Under the pieces are notes generated by a model. The model was not told the origin of the DNA. It worked only from the letters and a program-made list of their open reading frames with translations, and did not search any database. From Sphingopyxis sp. (GTDB lineage Bacteria; Pseudomonadota; Alphaproteobacteria; Sphingomonadales; Sphingomonadaceae), in assembly GCA_016463225.1 (NCBI GenBank), contig JAEMRT010000029.1, forward strand, positions 1-50,422: 50,422 nucleotides of DNA. The letters are read 5' to 3'. The translations under genes and the position numbers were made by a program. Positions 24,814-32,185 of the stretch are shown piece after piece (within the stretch, counting starts at the first letter, position 1; every line of letters begins with the position of its first letter).

Positions 24814-25379
24814 CAGGCGGTCTCGCCCTCGATAAAGCGATCGGTCGGCCGCGTCGGCAACCCGTCGATGCTTTTCGTTCGGCCCAGCGTCTTTTCGACC
24901 CACAACGCGCGGTCGGCCTGCCGGTGATATTTTTGCAGCGTGTCGCGCTCGTGTTGCAGTTCCATCATCGGCACCCCCCAGCCGCAGCTGGTCTGGACGC
25001 TCTCAACATCGATCATGAAAATCTGGCGGGTACCGGGCAGCAGCGTGAAATGCGCCGCGAGCGCGTCCCATTCACCGTCCTGCGGCAGCACCGGGCGCCC
25101 GCGGCCATAGATGCGCAGGATCAGCGCGCTGCGATCAAAGGCGCAGAACATGATCGTGATGCGGCCATCGGCGGCGAGATGCGCGTGGGTTTCATTGCCC
25201 GATCCGGCGAGGTCGAGATAGGCGACCTGGGTGCCGGACAGGACGCGGAAGCTGTCGGCATAGCCTTTGGGTGACAGGTTAATCCGCGCATCGGCGGCGG
25301 CAGTCGCGGTGAAATAGACCGGCTGTTTTTCGATGAAAGCGATATGTTTGTCGGTCAGCGTATCGGTGAATTCGGCCAT
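24813..25379 (-). CDS. Pyridoxamine 5'-phosphate oxidase-like FMN/F420-binding protein
   Basis: The product is 188 residues. A split-barrel flavin-binding domain is indicated by HIAFIEKQPVYFTATAAADA, RINLSPKG and GTQVAYLDLAGSGNETHAHL. The C-terminal half contains DVESVQTSCGWGVPMMEL, typical of a subgroup of PPOX-like proteins of unknown substrate, not of PdxH itself. The ribosome-binding site GGAGACGAGCC precedes ATG 25379. It lies 28 bases after the DUF924 gene, likely in the same operon. Confidence 0.88.
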   Translation of the reverse strand: MAEFTDTLTDKHIAFIEKQPVYFTATAAADARINLSPKGYADSFRVLSGTQVAYLDLAGSGNETHAHLAADGRITIMFCAFDRSALILRIYGRGRPVLPQDGEWDALAAHFTLLPGTRQIFMIDVESVQTSCGWGVPMMELQHERDTLQKYHRQADRALWVEKTLGRTKSIDGLPTRPTDRFIEGETA

Positions 25380-25407
25380 GGCTCGTCTCCGTGTCAGCGC
25401 CGTCTTA

Positions 25408-25983
25408 TCACCAATTCTTGCCCTCTTCTATCGCCGCTTCCTCGTCCGGGCGGGTCGCGCGGCCCAACGCCGCGTTGCGGTGCGGGAAGCGGCCGAACCG
25501 GTCGATCACGTCGAAATGCTTTTGCGCATAGTCGTGAAAGACCGGATCGGCGAGCTGGGTCATCAGCCGCAGCGATTCGCGCTGGTCGGCGATATCTTCG
25601 CTATGCTCGAACGGCAGATAGGCGAATTGACGCTGCTCGTCGGGCCACCCTTGGTCCCAGCCCTTTGCGACGATCCCGCGCGCAATTTCACGCGCCAGCG
25701 GATCGGTCGCGAAAGCGTCGGCATGGCCGCGAAAGATGTTGCGCGGCACCTGATCGAACAGGATCGCCGCGGCGAGTGCGGTGTCGGGGTCGGTGAGGAA
25801 GGTTTCGGCGGGCTGTGCGCGGAGCGCGGCGTGCCAGTCGCCGATGAGGCCACGCACCTCGGTGTCGAAATCGGGGCCGCCGCCGTACCAGTCGTCCATG
25901 CCATGCGCGTCGAACCAGAAGGTCAGCAGTTGCTGCGGCCAGTCTGTAGGTGGGGCGAGGGGCGTTTTCAGATCATTTGTCAT
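25408..25983 (-). CDS. DUF924-family protein
   Basis: The product is 191 residues. QQLLTFWFDAHGMDDWYGG, AAAILFDQVPRNIFRG, AYLPFEHSEDIADQRES and RFGRFPHRNAALGR are the conserved blocks of DUF924, an all-helical TPR-like family without known enzymatic role. The start codon ATG 25983 lies within the end of a REP-like repeat and no Shine-Dalgarno precedes it. There is no alternative start before the conserved FWF block. It is the first gene of the operon running to 23868. Confidence 0.85.
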   Translation of the reverse strand: MTNDLKTPLAPPTDWPQQLLTFWFDAHGMDDWYGGGPDFDTEVRGLIGDWHAALRAQPAETFLTDPDTALAAAILFDQVPRNIFRGHADAFATDPLAREIARGIVAKGWDQGWPDEQRQFAYLPFEHSEDIADQRESLRLMTQLADPVFHDYAQKHFDVIDRFGRFPHRNAALGRATRPDEEAAIEEGKNW

Positions 25984-26064
25984 TGCGAGCGCAGCGAAGC
26001 AATCCAGAGCGGTTTACGCAACCCCTGGATTGCTTCCCCCGGATCAAGTCCGGGGTCGCAATGA
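25979..26064. repeat. REP-like inverted repeat, overlapping a start codon
   Basis: Arms beginning GTCATTGCGAGCGC (25979 onward) and ending GGGGTCGCAATGAC (to 26064) are complementary at the ends and around CAATCCAG/CTGGATTG. The right arm carries an extra CCCCGGATCAAGTCCGGGG dyad shared with 23718-23808. The left end supplies the ATG of the DUF924 gene. Confidence 0.8.
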
Positions 26065-26069
26065 CGAGG

Positions 26070-26474
26070 CTATTCGCCCTTCACGCGCCGATACGGCACA
26101 AATTTGCCGAGCGAGACGAAGCCGCTGTACATATTGCTGCTGCGGTCGTGCAGCTGGACCGCGTCGATGCTGCACAGCTGGCTGCCCGACAGTTTGGTGA
26201 CCAATATATCGTCGTCATCGAGCGATGCGGCGCCGCCTTCGGGCCGGTTGACCCACAGGGTGCTACCGATGTGATAGACGATCGCGGTCTTGTCGATCAC
26301 CTGACTGCTGCGAGCCATCGACAGCGAGATGCAATTTTGCGGCTCACCCGCGACGCGGCCCTCAAGCAGCTTGGCGAGTTTGTCCTCGGGCGCGAGCCTC
26401 TCCATCGCGGGTGCGGCGGCGGGCATGGCCGCAATTGCGGCGGCGGCGAATATGGTGGCGATGCGTGGGTGCAT
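26070..26474 (-). CDS. Hypothetical periplasmic protein
   Basis: The product is 134 residues with a signal peptide (IATIFAAAAIAAMPAAAPA, cleavage near 23). The mature part has two cysteines (PQNCISL and SQLCSID) that could be disulfide-bonded, and the conserved-looking VDKTAIVYHIGSTLWVNRP-type stretch. Sphingomonads encode many such small secreted proteins; I do not know its function. GGAG stands eight bases before the ATG. A REP-like repeat lies directly after its stop. Confidence 0.75.
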   Translation of the reverse strand: MHPRIATIFAAAAIAAMPAAAPAMERLAPEDKLAKLLEGRVAGEPQNCISLSMARSSQVIDKTAIVYHIGSTLWVNRPEGGAASLDDDDILVTKLSGSQLCSIDAVQLHDRSSNMYSGFVSLGKFVPYRRVKGE

Positions 26475-26567
26475 GGTCTGACTCCTGTCTTGCTCATTGC
26501 CCTACCCGGTTCCGCCCTGCGCCAACCCGCGTGAACAAGGGCTGACTCGGGGTAGCTTTCCCGCCGG

Positions 26568-27797
26568 TCAGCACGCCCCGTCGGGCAGCGGAATACCCAG
26601 CGGGCCTTTGCATTTCTTCTTTTTCGCGGGAGCTTCCGGGGTGCTGCCCGCGGTGCCCGATCCGCCCATGCCGCCGAAATCGGCGCCGATCAGCAGGCTG
26701 GTGTGCGAGCGGAAGCGGACCTTTGCCGTCCAGTCGATGTTCCACACCGCATTGCCCGCGGGTTTGGGCGGGTAGGAGAAATTGGCCTCGGGGCCAAAGG
26801 CGTTGAGGTTGCCGAACATCATCTCGCCCGACGCCTTCTTGACCTCGCTCGGAATCGCGCAGCTCGTCTGCGCGGGCGGCATCACCACTTTTTTGCTCAC
26901 CAGCCCCGCGACCGTCGCGGGCGGCAGCCAGTCCCACAGCCCCCCGCCGAATTCGCGCGCGTTGCTGCTCGTCCACCACACCATGTCGCCGCCCGCGCTG
27001 CCGCGGTCCATGCCGCCGAACGCCCAGGCGACATAGCCGGTCGCCGGAACCAGCTGGTTCCAGCGGATCATCACCGATCCGTCGCCCTGCATCGTCGTCG
27101 ATGCGTTGAGGCCAGCCATATAATCCTGCGCGAGGGTGAAATTGATTTCGGGGCCGACATTGCCCGCGATCCGGTGCGCGCCGAGCAGCGAGGATCCCGA
27201 CGACGGCTGTTTCGACGATTTGCTGTTCGGCCAGCCGGCATAGGATTTGCTGTTCGACGTCATCACTTCGCGGATGCGCGGCACCGTCGTGGTGTAGAGG
27301 TTCGGGGGCATCTGGCCCGCCGCCAGCTTGGCGAAATCGATGATCACCGGCTGCCCCGGCCCCGCCTTGGCGCCGCAGCCCCAGAACAGCAGCAGACGGC
27401 CCTTGGGGCGTTCGAAATCCTTGGGCATTTCCGACGTGCCGGTCTCGTCCTGACGCTTGCCCGGCTCGGGCCCCCACAGCGGCACCGATTTTCCGAGCTT
27501 GGCTTGCGGCAGAAAGAAATGATCGGCCTTCACCGGCGGGGTGGTCGGCGCCTGATTTGATCCCAGCCGCAGTTCCAGCGTGTGCGCAACCTTGCCCTCG
27601 GGACCGCCGCCGAACATCATCCCCATCATATTGCCGACCCCGCGCCCGCCCGCCGCCATCGCGGCAAAGCCCGACGCGGTCGCGACATCCATTTCATAGC
27701 GTTCGACAGGACCGGTGGTCTTTTGCGCCGAACCCGGAACGGCGGCCAGCATCGCGGCGATGGCGGCGACGGAGATGAAACGCAGACTCGAACGCAT
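26568..27797 (-). CDS. Hypothetical secreted protein, Gly/Pro/Met-rich
   Basis: The product is 409 residues from ATG 27797, with GGAGG upstream. A signal peptide (FISVAAIAAMLAAVPGSA) is followed by a Gly/Met-rich stretch (AAMAAGGRGVGNMMGMMFGGG), a beta-rich region (THTLELRLGSNQAP, GRLLLFWGCG), and a Gly-rich C-terminus with a Lys cluster (PAKKKKCKGPLG). No enzyme motif is seen. It may be a surface or periplasmic structural protein; I have no family assignment. It is separated from the preceding secreted protein by 93 bases and may share its transcript. Confidence 0.75.
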   Translation of the reverse strand: MRSSLRFISVAAIAAMLAAVPGSAQKTTGPVERYEMDVATASGFAAMAAGGRGVGNMMGMMFGGGPEGKVAHTLELRLGSNQAPTTPPVKADHFFLPQAKLGKSVPLWGPEPGKRQDETGTSEMPKDFERPKGRLLLFWGCGAKAGPGQPVIIDFAKLAAGQMPPNLYTTTVPRIREVMTSNSKSYAGWPNSKSSKQPSSGSSLLGAHRIAGNVGPEINFTLAQDYMAGLNASTTMQGDGSVMIRWNQLVPATGYVAWAFGGMDRGSAGGDMVWWTSSNAREFGGGLWDWLPPATVAGLVSKKVVMPPAQTSCAIPSEVKKASGEMMFGNLNAFGPEANFSYPPKPAGNAVWNIDWTAKVRFRSHTSLLIGADFGGMGGSGTAGSTPEAPAKKKKCKGPLGIPLPDGAC

Positions 27798-27923
27798 GAA
27801 TATCCTCCCTGTTGCCGGGGAAGACCCGGCGGACAATGCGGCCCGATTTCTTTTCTGTTTGGAGGACTATAGGCGAGCGAAGGCGCGGCGCCAAGTGAGG
27901 TGCGTCACACGCTATCAGTAATC

Positions 27924-28003
27924 CGTCATCCCGGCGAAAGCCGGGATCTCGCCGGTGCGTAAACTCGCGAGGTCGAGAACCCGGCCTTCGCCGGGGTGAC
28001 GAC
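27924..28003. repeat. REP-like inverted repeat
   Basis: Left arm CGTCATCCCGGCGAAAGCCGGGAT (from 27924) and right arm CCCGGCCTTCGCCGGGGTGACG (to 28003) are complementary with a few mismatches. It lies six bases before the tldD stop and belongs to the same family as the copies at 17180 and 50257. Confidence 0.8.
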
Positions 28004-28009
28004 GTGGGT

Positions 28010-29452
28010 TTACGCCGTCCCGCCCACCGTCAGCCCGCTGACCAGCAAGGTCGGCTGGCCGACCCCGGCGGGAACGCTCTGGCCGCCCTTGCCGCAGATG
28101 CCGATGCCTTCGTCGATCGCCATGTCGTTGCCAATGCCCATGACCTTGGTCAGCACGCTCGGCCCGTCGCCGATCAGCGTCGCGCCCTTGATCGAATTGC
28201 CCAGCTTGCCGTTCTCGATCTTGTACGCCTCGGTACAGCTGAAGACGAACTTGCCCGACACGATATCGACCTGTCCGCCGCCGAAGCTCTTGGCGAAGAT
28301 GCCGTTTTTGACGCGGCTGAGCAGTTCGGCGGGATCGTCGTTGCCGCCTTTCATGAAGGTGTTGGTCATCCGCGGCATCGGCGCATGGGCAAAGCTTTCG
28401 CGGCGCCCGTTGCCGGTCGGTTCGACGCCCATCAGCCGCGCGTTGAGACGATCCTGCATATAGCCTTTCAGGATGCCGTCTTCGATCAGCACGGTCTCGC
28501 TCGTGGGCGTGCCTTCGTCATCGATCGACAGTGAGCCGCGGCGACCGCCGCCGACCGGGCTGTCCATCGCGCCGTCGTCGACCACGGTGACGCCAGGCGC
28601 GGCGACGCGCTGGCCGATCCGGCCCGAAAAGGCGCTGGTGCCCTTGCGGTTGAAATCGCCTTCCAGCCCGTGGCCGACCGCTTCGTGGAGCAGCACCCCG
28701 GGCCAGCCGGGGCCGAGCAGCACGGTGAATTCGCCCGCCGGGGCGTCGACCGCGCGCAGATTGACGAGCGCCTGGGCCAGCGCCTCGTCGATCGCGCGGT
28801 TCCACTGCGCAGGTTCGAACAGATGGTCGTACATATAGCGGCCGCCAAGGCCGAAGGTGCCGGTTTCGCGGCGGCCATTTTCCTCGACCACGATCGAGAC
28901 ATTAAGGCGGACGAGCGGACGGATGTCGGTCGCAAGGAAGCCGTCGGCGCGGACGATTTCGACCACCGACCAGCTGCCCGCAAGGCTCACAGACACTTGC
29001 GCGATGCGCGGGTCGCGCGCGCGCGCCGCGGCGTCGATTTCCTGACACAGCGCGACCTTTTTCGCGAAGGGGATCAGGTCGAGCGGGTTCGCCTCGTCAT
29101 ACAGGTGCCGGTTGGTGCGCGGCGGCGGCGCGGCGTGCGGCTGGCTGGCGGGATCGAGCAAGGCGAGCGTTTCGGCGGCACGGCGGATCGCGCCGGCGCT
29201 GATGTCGCTGGCGTGGGCGAAGCCCGTCATCTCGCCCGACACCGCGCGCAGGCCGAAACCGGCGTCGGTCGAATAATCGGCGGTTTTCAAGCGCCCGTCA
29301 TCGAAGCCAAAGCTCTCGGTCGCGCGATATTGCAGATAGAGCTCTCCGTCGTCGGCCTTGGCGAGTGCTTCGCGGGCGAGCGCCTGCGCCAGATCGGGGT
29401 CGAGCGCGTCGGCGCGATAGAGGAAGCGGCGGGGGTCGGTTGGACTGGTCAT
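28010..29452 (-). CDS. tldD: Metalloprotease TldD
   Basis: The product is 480 residues. The zinc-binding motif HEAVGHGLEGD (HEXXXH) with the following GTSAFSGRIGQRVA, and the C-terminal CGKGGQSVPAGVGQPTLLVSG, are characteristic of TldD. Together with TldE/PmbA, which is not in this window, TldD forms a heterodimeric protease that trims unfolded peptides such as microcin precursors and CcdA-type antitoxins. The start is ATG 29452. It stands alone between a REP-like repeat and a DUF4402 gene. Confidence 0.95.
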   Translation of the reverse strand: MTSPTDPRRFLYRADALDPDLAQALAREALAKADDGELYLQYRATESFGFDDGRLKTADYSTDAGFGLRAVSGEMTGFAHASDISAGAIRRAAETLALLDPASQPHAAPPPRTNRHLYDEANPLDLIPFAKKVALCQEIDAAARARDPRIAQVSVSLAGSWSVVEIVRADGFLATDIRPLVRLNVSIVVEENGRRETGTFGLGGRYMYDHLFEPAQWNRAIDEALAQALVNLRAVDAPAGEFTVLLGPGWPGVLLHEAVGHGLEGDFNRKGTSAFSGRIGQRVAAPGVTVVDDGAMDSPVGGGRRGSLSIDDEGTPTSETVLIEDGILKGYMQDRLNARLMGVEPTGNGRRESFAHAPMPRMTNTFMKGGNDDPAELLSRVKNGIFAKSFGGGQVDIVSGKFVFSCTEAYKIENGKLGNSIKGATLIGDGPSVLTKVMGIGNDMAIDEGIGICGKGGQSVPAGVGQPTLLVSGLTVGGTA

Positions 29453-29494
29453 GGCGCCGATATAGGCACGGCACGCCGCACGCGCAAACCGCCG

Positions 29495-30049
29495 TCAGAG
29501 ATAATTGACGGTGAGCGTGAAGGTCCCGCTGTAGTCGCCCGCTGGCTGGTTCGCGGGAACGGTGAGGGTGCCGCCGATATAATAGGTCTGGACCCCGCTG
29601 GGCAGCAGCGTGCTGCCGAGCAGTGCGATACCGCCGCCGCTGGTACTGGCGGCGCGGACCAGCGTGGCGGTCATTGATGGTGCGCCGCCACCAACGCGCG
29701 CCAGCGTCGCCGATGTGCTGCCCGACACGGTGATCAGGAAAATCCCGCCGGTGCCCTGGAATATTGCGCGCTGCGCGTTGGTGCCGACGAGGGTGACGCC
29801 GCCGCCCGAGGTACGGGCGTTCGTAACGGGATTGACGGTTACGGTGCCGCCGGTCGCGCCGCTGACCAGCGTCCCGAAATTCAGATCGTCGGTCTTGATC
29901 AGCGAGTTGGGCCGGACAACCGCCGCATTGGCCGTGACATTGGTGTCGGCGGCATAAGTCGGCGGGCACAGCGTCGCGCTGGCCGTCGCGACGGCAATGG
30001 TCAGGGCGCGTAGCGCGCCCCGACAGTGTCTGGTCCCTCGAATCCCCAC
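29495..30049 (-). CDS. DUF4402 secreted protein (1)
   Basis: The product is 184 residues from GTG 30049, with AGGAGC upstream. A signal peptide (ALRALTIAVATASATLCPPTYA) precedes a beta-rich domain of the DUF4402 type: SLIKTDDLNFGTLVSGATGG near the start and the terminal NQPAGDYSGTFTLTVNYL. DUF4402 proteins are thought to be surface or pilus-like (Mat/Ecp-like) subunits; no usher or chaperone gene lies nearby. A paralogue is encoded at 30490-31071 with the same ending. Confidence 0.85.
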   Translation of the reverse strand: MGIRGTRHCRGALRALTIAVATASATLCPPTYAADTNVTANAAVVRPNSLIKTDDLNFGTLVSGATGGTVTVNPVTNARTSGGGVTLVGTNAQRAIFQGTGGIFLITVSGSTSATLARVGGGAPSMTATLVRAASTSGGGIALLGSTLLPSGVQTYYIGGTLTVPANQPAGDYSGTFTLTVNYL

Positions 30050-30151
30050 AGATTCTGCTCCTGTCTGGCACAGATATGCCAGCGGGACATGAGTCGTTGA
30101 TGCACGGGCGTGGTAAAGGGGCTGTTTACATCTGGCCGCGGACGGCAGCGA

Positions 30152-30349
30152 TCAGGCGTGATCGGCGATCCCGCCGCTCAGGACAAAGCGCCGGTCGCAA
30201 TAGCCGCAATCGGCAAAGCCCGCGTCGGGATCGATTTCCAGCCACACGCGCGGATGGCCGAGCGCGGCATCGGACAGTCCGTCGCCGGTGCCGTCGCAGG
30301 CGATGCGGGTTTTCGGGGTGCGGATGGTTTCGGGCGCGGGCTGGGTCAT
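30152..30349 (-). CDS. Zinc-finger (NDUFS6/CHCC-type) protein
   Basis: The product is 65 residues from ATG 30349. The CHCC set is visible: ACDG (Cys19), HPRVWLEI (His33) and DCGYCDRRF (Cys48 and Cys51). This matches the small bacterial homologues of the complex I zinc-finger subunit NDUFS6, whose exact role in bacteria is unclear. It sits between two DUF4402 genes but need not be related to them. An in-frame ATG further upstream (30430) is less likely because it lacks conserved sequence. Confidence 0.85.
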   Translation of the reverse strand: MTQPAPETIRTPKTRIACDGTGDGLSDAALGHPRVWLEIDPDAGFADCGYCDRRFVLSGGIADHA

Positions 30350-30489
30350 CGACCGCGCCCATAGCAAGCGCGCAGGGCAGGAGCAATCGGGGTTTCCGCG
30401 GCGGGGGTTTGATGTGGGGTTTGACGGCACCGGCAGGCATTCTTGCGAACACAGGTGGTCCCCGGTGCCGTCCTTCCCCCACAGAAGGT

Positions 30490-31071
30490 CTAAAGATAGT
30501 TGAGCGTGATCGTGAACGTGCCGCTGTAGTCGCCGGGCGTCTGGTTTGCGCCAACCTCGAGCGTCGCGCCGACCGGGAAATTATAGTTGCCGAGCGGCGA
30601 GGTGATCCGGAAGCGTGTCGGCGAGGTCGACAGGACCGCGGTCGGGGTACTGCCGATTTCGAACGTGCGGGCGCGCATCCGTACCCCCGGCCCGGTGAGC
30701 CAGATCGTGTTCGACCCCAGCGAGATATTGACCTGGCGATTGAGGCTGCCGAGCCCGGCGAAACGTGCGGGCGCGCCGCCGTTGCCGGCCAGCGTGACGC
30801 CGCCGGTGCGGCTGCGTGATCCGTCGGGTGCCAGCGTCACCGTTCCCGCGGCATTCGACGGAATGATGTCGCCGAAACTAAGGTCGTTGACCTTGAAGAA
30901 AGATAGCGGGCGCAGCACGATGGCTTCGCTCTGACCCTGCGCCGTCTGTTGGGCATGGGCCGGCGCCGCGATGGCCGGGGCCATCATCAGCGCGCAGACG
31001 GCGATGCCGCGCAGCAGGGGCTGCGGGTTTGGGGTATGTGTGGTCCTCACCCATTTGGCTCTAGTGGCCAT
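30490..31071 (-). CDS. DUF4402 secreted protein (2)
   Basis: The product is 193 residues from ATG 31071. A long n-region is followed by a hydrophobic core (LRGIAVCALMMAPAIAAPAHA) and a DUF4402-type beta domain (PLSFFKVNDLSFGDIIPS, NQTPGDYSGTFTITLNYL). The last 18 residues are nearly identical in pattern to the DUF4402 protein at 29495-30049, so the two are paralogues or recently duplicated. It is divergent from the ABC ATPase gene. Confidence 0.82.
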   Translation of the reverse strand: MATRAKWVRTTHTPNPQPLLRGIAVCALMMAPAIAAPAHAQQTAQGQSEAIVLRPLSFFKVNDLSFGDIIPSNAAGTVTLAPDGSRSRTGGVTLAGNGGAPARFAGLGSLNRQVNISLGSNTIWLTGPGVRMRARTFEIGSTPTAVLSTSPTRFRITSPLGNYNFPVGATLEVGANQTPGDYSGTFTITLNYL

Positions 31072-31162
31072 TTTCCAAGATAGCGTTAACGCGGCGTTGG
31101 GCAAAATCGGGCGGGGCGATGAGGGCTTTTACACGCGCAGGTGCGCGGCTATGGCACGTGCC

Positions 31163-32086
31163 ATGACCGAAGCCGCCATCCGCATCGACGCCGTCTCCAA
31201 AACCTATGCCGGCGGCAAGCAAGCGCTCGATAATGTCAGTTTTGACGTGCCGCGCGGCCAGATTTTCGGGCTGCTCGGGCCGAACGGTGCGGGCAAGTCG
31301 ACGCTGATCAATATTCTCGCGGGGCTGGTCAACAAGACCGCCGGATCGGCGAGCATCTGGGGCTTCGACATCGACGCCGATCCGCGCAACGCCAAATATT
31401 CGATCGGTATCGTCCCACAGGAAATCGTCTTCGACCCGTTTTTTACGCCGTATGAGACGCTCGAAAATCAGGCCGGGCTTTATGGGGTACCCAAAGCGAA
31501 ACGCATTTCGGACGACCTGCTCGCCGCGGTGCATCTGACCGACAAGCGCGACGCCTATGCGCGGACGCTGTCGGGGGGCATGAAGCGCCGGTTGCTCGTC
31601 GCCAAGGCGATGGTCCATTCGCCGCCGATCATCGTCCTCGACGAACCGACCGCGGGGGTCGATATCGAACTCAGGCAACAGCTCTGGTCCTATGTCCAGT
31701 CGCTCAACGACCGCGGCGTCACCGTGGTGCTGACGACGCATTATCTGGAAGAGGCCGAACAGCTGTGCGACCGGATCGCGATCATCAACCATGGCAAGCT
31801 GATCGCGAACAAGCCGACGCGCGAACTGGTCGATATGGCACGCGAAAAGATCGTCGTCGTCACGCTGGACGAAGACATCACCGAGTTGCCGACGCATCCC
31901 GCTTTCGACAAGATCGAGCGTGAGGGGGAGCGTGGCCTCGCGATCAGTTACAACAAGGACCGGATGAACGCGGGCGAAGTGCTCGCCGCGGTCAACGCGA
32001 TGGGCCACGGCATCGTCGATGTGTCGACACGCGAGGCCGATCTGGAAGATGTGTTCCTGAATTTGACGCGCGCGGCAAATGGATAG
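31163..32086 (+). CDS. ABC transporter ATP-binding protein (ABC-2 exporter type)
   Basis: The product is 307 residues from ATG 31163; ATG 31151 would add four residues. Walker A GPNGAGKST, Q-loop VPQEIVFDPFFTPYETLENQ, signature LSGGMKRRL, Walker B IIVLDEPTAGVD and the H-loop TTHYLEEAEQ are complete. A DrrA/NodI-type C-terminal extension ends in READLEDVFLNLT. Such ATPases normally partner an ABC-2 permease, but none is encoded next to it here; nadB follows after a type S repeat. The partner must be elsewhere or was lost. Confidence 0.9.
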   Translation: MTEAAIRIDAVSKTYAGGKQALDNVSFDVPRGQIFGLLGPNGAGKSTLINILAGLVNKTAGSASIWGFDIDADPRNAKYSIGIVPQEIVFDPFFTPYETLENQAGLYGVPKAKRISDDLLAAVHLTDKRDAYARTLSGGMKRRLLVAKAMVHSPPIIVLDEPTAGVDIELRQQLWSYVQSLNDRGVTVVLTTHYLEEAEQLCDRIAIINHGKLIANKPTRELVDMAREKIVVVTLDEDITELPTHPAFDKIEREGERGLAISYNKDRMNAGEVLAAVNAMGHGIVDVSTREADLEDVFLNLTRAANG

Positions 32087-32095
32087 CCCTTTGTT

Positions 32096-32180
32096 TCCGT
32101 TCGCATCGAGCGAAGTCGAGATGCCCATCGGATCAGCGCTGAAACGCGGGGTGTCTCGACTTCGCTCGAAACGAACGGAA
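32096..32180. repeat. Dispersed inverted repeat, type S copy 2
   Basis: Arms at about 32096-32127 and 32148-32180 are imperfectly complementary (core TCGAGCGAAGTCGAGA/TCTCGACTTCGCTCGA). The right arm ends in GGAA, six bases before the nadB GTG, so this mobile-type repeat seems to supply the nadB ribosome-binding site. Confidence 0.85.
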
Positions 32181-32185
32181 TTTCA

